From the NCBI RefSeq assembly GCF_020386615.1, contig NZ_CP077769.1, positions 2,108,001 through 2,172,000 on the forward strand: 64,000 nt of DNA. The letters are read 5' to 3'. A program made the position numbers and the translations under genes. Numbering within the stretch: position 1 is the stretch's first letter; each line of letters starts with the position of its first letter. This document shows, piece after piece, positions 1-10,300 of the stretch. This stretch comes from Chitinophaga pendula. Lineage in GTDB: Bacteria; Bacteroidota; Bacteroidia; Chitinophagales; Chitinophagaceae. The notes below the pieces were generated by a model, which saw only the letters and a program-made list of their open reading frames with translations, had not been told where the DNA came from and searched no databases.

Positions 1-2130
1 AACAGCGACAGGAATTGCAGCAGAATTCAGGTTGTTTAAGAAGTCGTCATCAGGGTAACCTTTACCAATAGCTGAAAATTCTTTCTTTGTAAATTTCTCC
101 CAAGAGGTACCTAATACTGCATTGATGCGATGATTGTCATTGAAGGATTTATTATACGATAAAGTATTTTCAAAGAAAGAATTAATAGATGTACTTGTTG
201 CTTCAGATCCCGTTCCGCCCCCTGAACTTTCACGACCTAAGACGCCTCCAATGTCTACATAACTAGGTACATAGTTCAGCTGGTTATAATTGTTATAGTT
301 GATTGATACAACTGAACGGAAACGTAAGTCTTTATGAATGTCATAGTCTAATGCTATAGAGCCCAGCAAGATCGTACTTTTTGTTCTGTTAATACCTGAT
401 GCCAATGCTAAAGGATTCTGGAAGCCTTGGTAAGCGGTGCTTAAACGGCCTAAAGTAGAATAGGCGCCAAATTGATCATATGGGCTTTCTGTAGGCGGTG
501 CAAACATGGCTTGACCATATACTCCATTGGTTAAATTATTAGTAGTGAAGCCAAAGTCCATGTTAGTTTGCAAACGTAATCGCTTCGTGATTTCATTATC
601 AAGGTTAAGCTTACCTGAAACACGGCTAAAATCGGTGGCAATTAGCACTCCTTCTTGCTTGGTGTATGCTAATGAGGTAAAATAACGAGACCCATTACCA
701 CCTCCGCGTACACTGATATCTGCGTTTTGGGTGAACCCGTTGCGCAGTACCAGGCCTAACCAATCGGTATTGGCTTTGCCAAAGAAATCGGGATTATTGA
801 TTATAGACTGTAGATTATTACTAGGTGGCTCGCCCAAGCGCGCACGTTCTGTTATTAATGTTTGCACAGCCTCTTTTACAATGCTGATGTACTGTTGTGC
901 ATTGAGTACTTTTTCCTTTAGTGGTGTTGACAAACCAGTGTAGTAATTACCTTCCAGCACCGGTTTTTGATTAAATTTGCCTCTTTTGGTTGTGATAATA
1001 ACCACCCCATTTGCAGCTTTAGAACCATAAATAGCAGTCGCAGAAGCATCTTTCAGAATATCGATCGTTTCGATATCATTTATATTTAATCCTGCTAAGC
1101 TATTTAAACCACGAGCGAATGCCCCCGAAACGCTACTATTCATGTTATCTCCACTATAGGTTTCGACTGGATTTACAATTTCTACTGCATTTTTTTGATA
1201 GTTATTTTGATTCAGCATTGGTACACCGTCTATAATGTATAACGGGTCGTTAGTGCCCATTAAAGAAGCCCCGCCACGGATTCTGATCTTGGCTACACCA
1301 CCTGGTGAACCATCGGCTTGCACTATTTGTACACCTGCTGCTTTTCCTGACAAGGCTTGGTCTACACTTGTAAATGGTACGTTTTTTATTTCGGCAGCGC
1401 TCACAGAAGCAACAGAACCCGTTAAATCTTTTCTTTTCGCTGTGCCATATCCAATTACTACCGATCCCGATAATTCGGTGGGCTCGATAGATAATTGAAT
1501 CAATATTTGTGAATGGGTCTGTGTGGCGTCATCTTTAGTGTTGGTTTTAGCGATACGGTAGCGTTGTTTCCTAAAGCCAACGAAGGTAAATTCAAGCATG
1601 TTTCCCGCGCTGCCTTTAATGGAAAATTGACCTTTCGCATCTGTTACAGCTATTACACCATTTGTTACGTTTTTTACAGATACGCCGGCTAATGGTTGGA
1701 GATTTTCATCTACGACACTACCTTTTACCTCTGGTTCTGCTATCTCGGTGTTGTTGACAGAAGAGCTGACAAGTGGTTTTAGAACGATGATTTTATCTTC
1801 AATGTAGTGATAAGTAATAGGTTGATCAATCAAACATTTGTCCAGGAATTGGTTGATCGGCAAATCTTTTACATCGAGAGAAATTGGTTTGCTTGTTTTC
1901 ATTAATTCGCTAGTATACAAGATGTTATAGCCGGTTTGCCTTCGTACTTCCCGGATTGCATTTTCAAGTGAACTGTTGCGGAAGGAGATGGTCACATTTT
2001 GTGCGATTCCCGTGGCGCTTAGCTTTAAGCAAGCGATTAAAATAAATGCGGTTGTTAATTTCATAACCAGCAGTTTTTGGCGAATGGGAGTGGCTAGGTA
2101 TAGCATTTTCCCATGCAAAGTCAATTTCAT
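1..2130 (-). CDS. SusC-like TonB-dependent receptor with N-terminal STN domain (partial)
   Basis: This is the N-terminal 710 residues of an outer-membrane TonB-dependent receptor; its C-terminal barrel lies beyond the window. Reading from the right, there is a signal peptide ending near SATGIAQ, then a secretin/TonB N-terminal (STN) domain with the typical start NVTISFRNSSLENAI. Next come a carboxypeptidase-regulatory-like domain (VKGSVVDENLQPLAGVSV) and a plug domain with the RIRGG and YIIDGVP motifs. I chose the upstream ATG at 2130 because receptors of this family often carry a short basic stretch before the MKLTT signal sequence; the in-frame ATG at 2064 is an equally possible start. An STN domain is the part that talks to a FecR-type anti-sigma factor, and such a gene lies just upstream on the same strand. 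The ligand is unknown, and the usual SusD partner would be outside the window. Confidence 0.9.
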   Translation of the reverse strand, partial: MKLTLHGKMLYLATPIRQKLLVMKLTTAFILIACLKLSATGIAQNVTISFRNSSLENAIREVRRQTGYNILYTSELMKTSKPISLDVKDLPINQFLDKCLIDQPITYHYIEDKIIVLKPLVSSSVNNTEIAEPEVKGSVVDENLQPLAGVSVKNVTNGVIAVTDAKGQFSIKGSAGNMLEFTFVGFRKQRYRIAKTNTKDDATQTHSQILIQLSIEPTELSGSVVIGYGTAKRKDLTGSVASVSAAEIKNVPFTSVDQALSGKAAGVQIVQADGSPGGVAKIRIRGGASLMGTNDPLYIIDGVPMLNQNNYQKNAVEIVNPVETYSGDNMNSSVSGAFARGLNSLAGLNINDIETIDILKDASATAIYGSKAANGVVIITTKRGKFNQKPVLEGNYYTGLSTPLKEKVLNAQQYISIVKEAVQTLITERARLGEPPSNNLQSIINNPDFFGKANTDWLGLVLRNGFTQNADISVRGGGNGSRYFTSLAYTKQEGVLIATDFSRVSGKLNLDNEITKRLRLQTNMDFGFTTNNLTNGVYGQAMFAPPTESPYDQFGAYSTLGRLSTAYQGFQNPLALASGINRTKSTILLGSIALDYDIHKDLRFRSVVSINYNNYNQLNYVPSYVDIGGVLGRESSGGGTGSEATSTSINSFFENTLSYNKSFNDNHRINAVLGTSWEKFTKKEFSAIGKGYPDDDFLNNLNSAAIPVAV

Positions 2131-2243
2131 ACTTTTGCAGTGTTTGAGTTTACGATTAAGATGCATTAATAGCTTGTCAACGACTCAAATGTTTGCCGGC
2201 GGTGTAGCAGCACTTCCGGCTTTTTTATGCGTTGAACGGCGAC

Positions 2244-3419
2244 CTAGATTGGTTTTGATACAAATACTTTTTTCCCTTCGATGCTGAATTTTACACTCTT
2301 AGTTGATTCTAAAGTTTTTAAAATAGTACTGATGTTTACATTGCGGGGGAGTGTACCCGAAAAGTGAATATCTACCGGTGTTTCATATACAACTTCTATA
2401 TCATACCATCGTACGAGTTGTTTCATCACCGCCGCAATATTTGCATTCTCGAAATAGAAGATATCGTTCTTCCAGCCCAATACAGCCTCTAAGTCGGGCT
2501 TTGTAATTTTCCAGTTTTGTGTAACGGGATCATATCCCGCCTGTTCGCCCACTGTAAGCAGCACGGCTGTTTTAGGGCCTTTAACATGTACAGCCCCTTC
2601 TATCAATGTTGTACGCCATAATGCTTCGTCTTCGTATGCCATCACATTGAAATGTGTACCTAATACTTGGATTTCTACCTGTGGAATTTTTACTTTAAAC
2701 GGAGCCGAAGATTTGGCCACCTCAAAATAGGCTTCTCCTGTTAATGTGATGTTACGCGCCGAGTCGGGAAAGTTGACCGGGTAAGTGATTGATGATGAAG
2801 CGTTTAACCATACCATGGTACCGTCTGATAATTGCAACTTAAATTTTCGGCCGCGAGGTGTATGGAGTGTGTTGTAAATGATCTGCCCCGCTGTCCCGCT
2901 TTTATTGTAAGCCAATGCGCCATTTTCCTTGGTTACGGCGGCATCTCCCTGATCCGTTAACTTCCCATTGTTAACGTCGTCCAATGAAACCTGGGAACCA
3001 TCGGATAATGTAAGCACGGCACCCGTCTTGCCTGGAGGTACGTCGTTCTTAAAACGCTGTTGTTGCGCTATAGGTAAATTGACAGGTGAATGATCTTGCA
3101 GCAACCACCAACCGGCTGCAAGTAGTAATATTAACGCAGCGGCCGCTGGTAACCATTTTCGCATGGCAAATATGCGAGGCGGTGTAGGTTTGGCAAATGA
3201 CATTTGTGCACTTATTTTTTCCCACGCTTTATCAGTAGGAAAGTGTTGCTGCAACTCAATGATGTTAGCCGTTAGCCATTTCTTTTCCGTAAGCCGTGTA
3301 AAAGTAAGTTCATGCTGCGGGTTGGCCTGGCGCCATTCGTTGAGCCGTGCCAGATCTTCCGCGTTGATCTCGTCGCGTAAATATGCTATAATAAACAAGT
3401 GTATTTGTTGTGGCTCCAT
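2244..3419 (-). CDS. FecR-family anti-sigma factor
   Basis: A 391-residue inner-membrane anti-sigma regulator. The N-terminal roughly 85 residues would be cytoplasmic and bind the ECF sigma factor encoded upstream. One transmembrane segment follows at about residues 87-107 (the run LPAAAALILLLAAGWWLL). The periplasmic FecR domain covers about residues 130-290, with the typical TPRGRKFKLQLSDGTMVWLN and ITLTGEAYFEV stretches. A C-terminal DUF4974-like segment (about 320-391) ends in a VFVSKPI tail. It sits between the sigma gene and the STN receptor, the standard order of Bacteroidota cell-surface signalling. In that scheme a loaded receptor contacts FecR and releases the sigma factor. Family assignment is secure; the specific signal is unknown. 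Confidence 0.95.
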   Translation of the reverse strand: MEPQQIHLFIIAYLRDEINAEDLARLNEWRQANPQHELTFTRLTEKKWLTANIIELQQHFPTDKAWEKISAQMSFAKPTPPRIFAMRKWLPAAAALILLLAAGWWLLQDHSPVNLPIAQQQRFKNDVPPGKTGAVLTLSDGSQVSLDDVNNGKLTDQGDAAVTKENGALAYNKSGTAGQIIYNTLHTPRGRKFKLQLSDGTMVWLNASSSITYPVNFPDSARNITLTGEAYFEVAKSSAPFKVKIPQVEIQVLGTHFNVMAYEDEALWRTTLIEGAVHVKGPKTAVLLTVGEQAGYDPVTQNWKITKPDLEAVLGWKNDIFYFENANIAAVMKQLVRWYDIEVVYETPVDIHFSGTLPRNVNISTILKTLESTKSVKFSIEGKKVFVSKPI

Positions 3420-3587
3420 GTTTTTTGGTTGATATATGAATGCCCTCTATCAGGTAAACGAACAGTGAATGATTTTAACCATCCCTTTTCGAAAAAAAAA
3501 TGGAACGACTAAAAAACGGATTCGGATGTGGCTTGTTATAATGGCTACAGGCGTAATTTTGAGCCTGTTAATAGGGGGGATAGAAAT

Positions 3588-4208
3588 TTATTGTAGCGGG
3601 GGATGAAACTGGTGTAACAAATAGGCCTGTAAAGAGATGGTACCCCAAAGGAGTGTGTCCATATATCCTTTTTGTTGCAAGAACCATTGCAGGTGCTTGA
3701 TAGCTTTTGCTTTTTGGTTAAGTACGGTTTGTGGCGAAAGGCCCAGTTCTTCGGCCACAACATTGGTTTTCTTACCCTCGTAAAACAAAGCCTTAAATAC
3801 TAACTTACATTGTGTAGGTAGGTTCTCGATTTCCTCGTACACCGATTGTAATACCATGGCCGTAATCTCTAAGGTATCTTCTGCTGCGGGTGCTTGTTCT
3901 ATATGCACGATTTCTGCGTGCGCCTGTTGGTGGCGTTTCTCCTTCCGCAAATAATCAATGCAAGCATTTTTTACTGTGGTAAATAAAAATGATTTTACAG
4001 CTGCTAATGTTTGGAACTGTTCTTTGCGTTGTAAGAATTTTAAGAAAGCATCGATGGCTATATCTTCTGCTTCTTGTTGTTGCTGCACCAAACTTTGCGC
4101 ATAATACCCCAATGAGCTATAATATAAGCGAAACAAGTGGTGTATGGCCTGTTCGTTATTCTCAATGACTCCTTTCAGTAAATCAATATTTGGTTGGTGT
4201 AACGGCAT
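3588..4208 (-). CDS. ECF-type RNA polymerase sigma factor
   Basis: An extracytoplasmic-function sigma-70 factor of about 206 residues. Region 2 is visible in the first half (AIHHLFRLYYSSLGYYAQSLV, then EAEDIAIDAFLKFLQRK and FLFTTVKNACIDYLRKEKRH). Region 4 is near the C-terminus, with the helix-turn-helix stretch NVVAEELGLSPQTVLNQKAKAIKHL. The frame is open upstream to an ATG at 4256, but MPLHQPNIDLL at 4208 fits the usual N-terminus of the Bacteroidota family better; neither start has a clear Shine-Dalgarno, which is normal for this phylum. It is followed by fecR and susC on the same strand, so its likely target is the receptor locus itself. Confidence 0.93.
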   Translation of the reverse strand: MPLHQPNIDLLKGVIENNEQAIHHLFRLYYSSLGYYAQSLVQQQQEAEDIAIDAFLKFLQRKEQFQTLAAVKSFLFTTVKNACIDYLRKEKRHQQAHAEIVHIEQAPAAEDTLEITAMVLQSVYEEIENLPTQCKLVFKALFYEGKKTNVVAEELGLSPQTVLNQKAKAIKHLQWFLQQKGYMDTLLWGTISLQAYLLHQFHPPLQ

Positions 4209-4256
4209 GCTCAATCTGGTGGAAAGATAAAACAATTCCCCTAATATATCGATCAC

Positions 4257-4569
4257 CCATCATCAAATATTTTTTTTATTATATGTCATTAGTATTATAA
4301 TTATTCTTTTTTATACTATAACCTCCACTCCTAAATATGTTCTGGTTCCATTGCTATGGTTTCCCTTTAGTATCGTAAAATGGCCGGCGACATGGTATCA
4401 TAGATAAATAATTATTCCAAAAAGAAGGGAATTCAACTTCCCATTTTTGTATTAAATCTTCCGATTGCTTTCTTACCGGATGGTCCGCAGATATAGGTTT
4501 GTCAATGAAGGGTAGAATGATTTATTTTGCGGTGCCATTGAGTGTTGGCAAGAACTATAAAGCAGATCT
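4257..4569. other. Intergenic region between sigma factor and bioA
   Basis: An AT-rich stretch of 313 bases between two divergent genes. I see no coding sequence or RNA gene in it. It should hold the sigma-factor promoter on the minus strand and the bioA promoter on the plus strand; a candidate for the latter is listed separately. Confidence 0.6.
4498..4529 (+). promoter_or_regulatory. Candidate promoter for bioA
   Basis: TTTG at 4498-4501 is followed after 21 bases by TATTTTG at 4523-4529. This is close to, but one base short of, the Bacteroidota TTTG / TAnnTTTG pattern. It lies about 40 bases upstream of the bioA start. Assigned by eye. Confidence 0.4.
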
Positions 4570-5823
4570 ATGTTGTGGTATCCTTATATGCAAATGCGGC
4601 ACGTTGATCGTGTACCTAAGATGACGGCTGGTAATGGCGTAGTGATGCACCTGGAGGACGGCCGGTCATTGATAGACGGTATTTCGTCGTGGTGGGCTGT
4701 TATACACGGTTATAATCATCCGAAGTTGAATGCGGCGCTGATGGCGCAGGCAGGTAAGTTTTCCCATGTGATGTTGGGCGGGATGACACATGCGCCAGCG
4801 TTAGACCTCGCGGAAGCCCTGGTCAGGATAACACCAGCCGGGCTTAATCATGTGTTTTTCTCTGACAGCGGGTCAGTAGGGGTGGAAGTGGCATTAAAAA
4901 TGGCCATTCAGTATTGGAGTAATGTTGGCGTTGCCGGTAAACATAAGATCATTTCGCTGAAGAATGGTTACCATGGTGATACTTTTAAGGCAATGGAAGT
5001 GAGTGATGACTCTGATTTTTCCAGGGCTTTTTCCGGGGTGTTACACCGGGGATATACGCTGGATATACCTGCGGGTGGATTTGACGCTACGGCGGCACAG
5101 ATACAGCCGGCGGTAGATGCATTGGCAACCTTGTTGAAGGAAAATGGACCGCATATAGCGGCATTTATTGTAGAGCCTATAGTGCAGTGTGCTGGTGGAT
5201 TTAATATTTATTCTCCTTTATATCTGAAAGCAGCCCGTGCGCTGTGTAGTCAATACGATGTATTGCTGATCTTTGACGAGGTGGCTACCGGATTTGGGCG
5301 TACGGGTACCTTATTTGCAGCGGAACACGCTGGTATAACTCCGGACCTGATGATACTTGGGAAGGCCTTGACGGCCGGTTATCTGGGGCATGCGGCCACA
5401 CTTGCGACCTCTGAGGTGTACAACAGCTTCCTGGGTGATAGCTATGAACAGGCGCTGATGCATGGACCTACCTTTATGGGTAATGCGCTTGCCTGTTCTA
5501 TTGCGTTGGAGAGTATCAACATCATCGAAACGGAAAACTACCTGGAAAAGGTCAAAAATATCAACGGATTTATTACCGAAGTCTTTTCAACGATGGTATC
5601 TCCTGCTATCGTGGAGAAGAGGATCATAGGCGCTATTGGTGCTATTGAGTTCACGGATGCAGCACTTTTAAATGGCTTCAAATCCTATGCCATGGAAAAG
5701 GGGGTATGGTTACGCCCTATTGGGAACATTCTTTATGTCATGCCGCCTTATATCATCAGCGAAGTGGAATTACGGGAAGTGATGCAGGTGATATACGACT
5801 GGGTGGCACAGATCAGCGATTAG
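4570..5823 (+). CDS. bioA: Adenosylmethionine-8-amino-7-oxononanoate aminotransferase
   Basis: A 417-residue class III PLP aminotransferase of biotin synthesis. It converts 8-amino-7-oxononanoate to 7,8-diaminononanoate using S-adenosylmethionine as amino donor. The BioA signature is clear: the N-terminal WYPY box, SSWWAVIHGYNHP at residues 39-51, the cofactor-binding NGYHGDTF (132-139), IFDEVATGFGRTG (234-246) and the Schiff-base lysine in LGKALTAGY (K265). Length is normal for the family. No other biotin gene is nearby, so it appears as an orphan here rather than in a bio operon. Its 3' end overlaps the convergent flavoprotein gene by 4 bases, so both stop codons share bases and any terminator must lie inside the opposing gene. 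Confidence 0.95.
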   Translation: MLWYPYMQMRHVDRVPKMTAGNGVVMHLEDGRSLIDGISSWWAVIHGYNHPKLNAALMAQAGKFSHVMLGGMTHAPALDLAEALVRITPAGLNHVFFSDSGSVGVEVALKMAIQYWSNVGVAGKHKIISLKNGYHGDTFKAMEVSDDSDFSRAFSGVLHRGYTLDIPAGGFDATAAQIQPAVDALATLLKENGPHIAAFIVEPIVQCAGGFNIYSPLYLKAARALCSQYDVLLIFDEVATGFGRTGTLFAAEHAGITPDLMILGKALTAGYLGHAATLATSEVYNSFLGDSYEQALMHGPTFMGNALACSIALESINIIETENYLEKVKNINGFITEVFSTMVSPAIVEKRIIGAIGAIEFTDAALLNGFKSYAMEKGVWLRPIGNILYVMPPYIISEVELREVMQVIYDWVAQISD

Positions 5824-6728
5824 AATTGTTCTTTACAGCGTTCTGCATTTATTGCTGCGCCGGCTAATGCACCTGCGGCTACCGAACTGGCGACTGAGCG
5901 CATGGGGGTGGTATTATCCCCGCCGGCAAAGACACCTTCGATGTTGGTTTGCTGGAACGGACCTACTTTGATAAAGCCTTGTTCTGTAAGTTCGCAGCCT
6001 AATTTTTCGGGTATATCAGAGGATTGTGTAAATGGAATGGCCGCATAAACGGCATCGAAGTTCATCTGTTGTCCATCGCTGAAAACGACCTGTTGGACGT
6101 GCCCGTTCTCATGGATAATCTCGGTGACCGGCGTTTCGATGACGGGAATGTTTTGTTGTTCGAGTTTACTGCGTTGGTCGTCGGTGAAGTCGGCTTTTGC
6201 ATTTGTCAGGACGGTGAGATCTTTTGTGAGGTTGTGTACCAGTGAGGTGATGTGCATGGCTTTTTCGCCATTGGCCATGATCGCTGTTCTCTGTCCACGG
6301 AATTCATAACCGTGGCAATAGGGGCAGTGAATCACGGAGATGCCCCAGCAGGTGGTGAACCCTTTGATATCGGGCATCTGGTCGACTATGCCGGTTGCGA
6401 AAAATAACTTCTTGCTCTCAAACCGGTCTCCGGACTGTGTTGTAATTTCGAATCCTTTCTCTGTCTTCCGGCCCTCTACGGCTGTACCCTCATAGAATTG
6501 TATGGTCGTGTATTGTTCTACCTGTTGCCTGGCGACGGTAGCGATCTCTTGGGGTGTTTTACCATCCTGGGTCAGGAAATTGTGGGAGTGCGGTGTTTGC
6601 CTGTTGCAAGGTTTTCCTGCGTCTATTACCAATACGTCTCTTAATGAGCGGCCCAGTGACATAGCAGCAGCCAATCCGGCGTAGCTACCACCGATGATAA
6701 TTACATCAAATAGCTTATGTGTAGTCAT
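5820..6728 (-). CDS. Thioredoxin-reductase-like NAD(P)/FAD oxidoreductase
   Basis: A 302-residue pyridine nucleotide-disulfide oxidoreductase of the low-molecular-weight thioredoxin reductase fold. The N-terminal FAD-binding Rossmann motif is GGSYAGLAAA (residues 13-22). The redox pair C135-P-Y-C138 sits in HCPYCHGYE. The C-terminal FAD motif GVFAGGD is present. The CPYCHGYE variant, in place of the CATC seen in classical TrxB, is typical of the TrxB-like group that includes stand-alone oxidoreductases and dithiol oxidases of secondary metabolism. No thioredoxin gene is adjacent, so I would not call it trxB. It is convergent with bioA. Confidence 0.9.
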   Translation of the reverse strand: MTTHKLFDVIIIGGSYAGLAAAMSLGRSLRDVLVIDAGKPCNRQTPHSHNFLTQDGKTPQEIATVARQQVEQYTTIQFYEGTAVEGRKTEKGFEITTQSGDRFESKKLFFATGIVDQMPDIKGFTTCWGISVIHCPYCHGYEFRGQRTAIMANGEKAMHITSLVHNLTKDLTVLTNAKADFTDDQRSKLEQQNIPVIETPVTEIIHENGHVQQVVFSDGQQMNFDAVYAAIPFTQSSDIPEKLGCELTEQGFIKVGPFQQTNIEGVFAGGDNTTPMRSVASSVAAGALAGAAINAERCKEQF

Positions 6729-7304
6729 TATATTCCAGTTTAGCAGGAGAGGAGTAAGTTATTCGTTCCCCCTGGTAGTGCAAAACTAAGGAATATTTCA
6801 ATTATTTGAAACAATGTTGCATAATTATACTTGTCAGTTAACTGATGAATGCGAGTGCGAGGGCTAAATTGGATATCTGTACCAGTTTTGTATTTTCTAC
6901 GGCGACGATATTGCAAAATGCGGGTATTTTTTCTTTTCAGTTGTCTGATGGATATCGGTGGACAGAGTGCCTGTTCGTCTTCTTTGGTGGGCGGTACGTA
7001 GCGTTGTGTATTGAAAGGCGGTAAGGTGTGGGCGGTGAGGCGTGATGTGTGTGTGTTTGGCATTCATCTTTGCCAGCTAAAAAAATAAAACTTGGAAATC
7101 CCAAACTAACATTATATTTGTTAAGTAGAACAGAATAGAACAAACCAATCAAAATCTATGAAATGAAGCTACTGTCGGCTATTTAGTTTGTATGTGGCGT
7201 CAATTTGTGGGAATCGGGTACAAAAATTTAAGTTTCACGTTTATTGGGGGAATGCCAATTATTTATTACACCTGTCATTAAAAGTATCTTTTACAAAACA
7301 CTTT
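6729..7304. other. Long leader region upstream of susC
   Basis: A gap of 576 bases. Open frames here have no family features and unusual residue composition, so I consider it non-coding. It contains a good promoter at 7092-7120, which would give the susC transcript a 5' untranslated region of roughly 180 bases. Confidence 0.6.
7092..7120 (+). promoter_or_regulatory. Promoter of the galactoside utilisation operon
   Basis: TTG at 7092-7094, an 18-base spacer, then TATATTTG at 7113-7120. This matches the Bacteroidota primary-sigma consensus TTG-N17-23-TAnnTTTG in every fixed position. It is the only such match I found in the susC upstream gap. Confidence 0.65.
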
Positions 7305-10300
7305 ATGCTTCACGTTATGCATGCAAAAAATGCTTCTAAGCGGCTATGTTTTCTGCTGTTCGTCATAGCTATGCTTACCGGGACTGCGCCACTTTTTGCC
7401 CAGGGCGGCAAAATTTCCGGGAACGTCACTGATATTAAAGGAGAGCCGCTTCCCGGTGTGTCGGTGAAGCTGGTAGGCACTAAAACCGGTATGGTTACGG
7501 ATACGCGCGGTGCTTTCGAGTTGAGTACCAGCGGGGATAAGGGGACGCTGGAGTTCAGTTTCCTAGGTTTTGAAACGCAGGCGGTATCTTTTTCGGGGCA
7601 GTCGGCGTTGCATATTAAGATGCAGCAGGCTACTGCCAATGTAGATGAGGTGGTGGTAGTGGGTGCGCGTATGAAGAGATCGGATCTTACCGGTGCGGTG
7701 GCGACGGTGGATTCGAAAAAGCTGTTGGAGCGACCTGCGACGAATATTAACCAGGCATTGCAAGGTAATGCTGCCGGTGTTTTTGTGAGTAATGGTACGC
7801 GTCCCAGCGATGATGCTTCTATCAGGATCCGCGGTATCAATACGATCAATGCCGGCTCTTCACCTATTTATGTGGTGGACGGGGTGATTATGGAGAATAA
7901 CCAGGGCGGTTTTAACGCTATTAACGTAAACGATGTCGCATCGATAGAGGTGCTTAAAGACGCCTCTGCTACGGCGCTTTATGGCTCCCGGGGTGCGAAC
8001 GGAGTGATCGTGGTGACGACGAAGAGGGGGCAGCGCCGTGGAGGTGACGGGTTGGTGACGTATGATAGCTGGGCGGGGGTATCTGATTTTACGCGGATAC
8101 CTAAGACGCTGAATGCGCAGGATTTGTTTGCGTTGCGTCTGGATGCTTATGCGAACGGTTATATGAAGGATCATCCGACAGCCAATCGCCAGGATTACAT
8201 TGACAATACGCTCTTGAAATCGAATATTGCTTTTTCTGAGCAGGAGTTTGATACGTATAATAAGAGGAAAAGTTATAACTGGCTGGACCAGGTGACACGT
8301 ACCGGTTTTCAGCAGAATCATGCGCTGAGTTTTTCCGGCGGTTCTGAGCGGGGGATATTTTATCTAAGTGTTGGATATGCCGGTAATAAGGGTGTGGTGG
8401 AGCATACCAAGCAGGATAAATATACCGGACGTTTTAATGCGGAGTACAATGTGAAGAAGTGGTTGAAGGTTGGTACTAATACGGGCTTTACCCGTACGAA
8501 TGACGGCATCCCTTCTGACGATGTATATGGCAAGGCGCTGAATGCTAATCCGCTGCTCAGTTACGACGGATATCGTGATCCGGCGACGCGGTTTACGCCG
8601 AATTATCTGACTATTTATTACCGTTCTCACGGGGAGCAGAACAATAATGACTTCAATCCATTTAACTCATTATTGATCCAGCGTGACCGTTCCCGCAACC
8701 GTCTTACCACCTCTAACTATATAGACATTACGCCTATTAAAGGGTTGGATATCCGTTCCAGCTATTCTCTTGACTACGGTGCGCAGGATTGGTTTGAGTT
8801 CACGCCGCATAATATCCAGGAGGCGGTACGTCATTATAACGGGGATGCCCGTGCCAAACATGAAAGGTGGAGTGATACTTACTGGCAATGGGACAATACG
8901 GTTACGTACAATACTACTATTGCGAATGATCACCGGTTGACGGTGTTGGCGGGAACGAGTACGAGCAAACGTCAGTCTAACTATACGAAAGCGCAAGGGG
9001 ACCGTTTTGCCAGCGATGATCTATCTTATCACGATCTGGGCGGCGCTGCGGCGATTCCGAAGACGGTGATCGGGTCTGATTTTTATGCCTATACTTTGAT
9101 GTCTTTTATTGGCCGTGCTAACTACAGCTATAAGGATAAGTATTTCCTAACGGCGACTGCCCGTTACGATGGGTCATCCCGTTTTTCTGAAGGAAATCGC
9201 TGGGGTATATTCCCCTCTGTGTCTGCGGCCTGGGATGTGACGAAGGAGGATTTTATGCGGGATGTGACATTGTTCAGCCAGTTGAAGCTACGTGTAGGCT
9301 ATGGTGTGGTAGGTAACCAGGATATCAACAACTACGCTTTCCAGACCTTGTATGGTTCGAAGATAGATAACGGCAATGCGTTGATCTCTAATGACGGTCG
9401 TCGTGGGAATCCGAATATTACCTGGGAGAAACAGAAGCAGAGCAATATCGGTTTGAACATGAGCCTACTCAAATCCAGGTTGACGATCACTGCTGACTTC
9501 TTTGATATCAACAATGATAACCTGTTGCTGAACCGTTCGCTAGCCAGCACTACCGGTTATAATCAGCAATGGGAGAATATTGGCCGTGTGAACAACAGGG
9601 GTATGGAGTTTTCCGTGACAGGTGATATCATTCAGAAGAAAGATCTTAACTGGACGGTATCCGGTAATATCTCTTTTGATAAGAACAGGGTGACGCGGTT
9701 GTATGGTGACCTGACGGCGATCTACAACTTAAACGAAAATTCGATCCAGCGGGAAGGTAACGTGTTCCTGGGGCAGTCGCTGCATACTATTTATACGCTG
9801 GTATCCGGTGGTATAGCGCAGGAGTGGAACCGTAAGGAGTGGGAAGGATTGAACTATAATGGTAAGACGGTAGGATTGGGTGATTTGTTTGCCCGGGATA
9901 TTTCTGGTCCTAACGGGGTGCCTGACGGTGTTGTGGATCAATATGACAGGACGGTGGTTGCGAAGACGGATCCGAAGTTCTACGGCGGATTCTCGACTAA
10001 TCTCAATTATAAATCTTTCGGGTTGAACGCGATGTTCACTTATTCTTACGGTGCGAAGAAGACCAGTAGTTATTATGAGACGCTGATCAATAGTGTAGGG
10101 GAGAGTATGGCCTCTGTGGATCTGTTGAAGCGTTGGACGCCGGAGCATCCGAATACGAATATTCCCCGTGTGATAGCGAACACGAGCTACAACCGGTATA
10201 ATCCATCTGATCTTGATTATGCGTTGCAGGACGCCTCTTTCCTGCGGTTGTCGGCGGTTACGCTTTCGTATAATTTACCAGCGCGTTTGTTGAGTGCCTG

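Noticed and set aside
4257..4569. A biotin-repressor operator or riboswitch in front of bioA
   Set aside because: I saw no clear inverted repeat of BirA-operator type or conserved riboswitch core in this AT-rich gap.
6740..7152. Two overlapping minus-strand open frames upstream of susC
   Set aside because: No recognisable motifs and odd composition (runs of Arg, His, Thr); they cover the susC promoter region.
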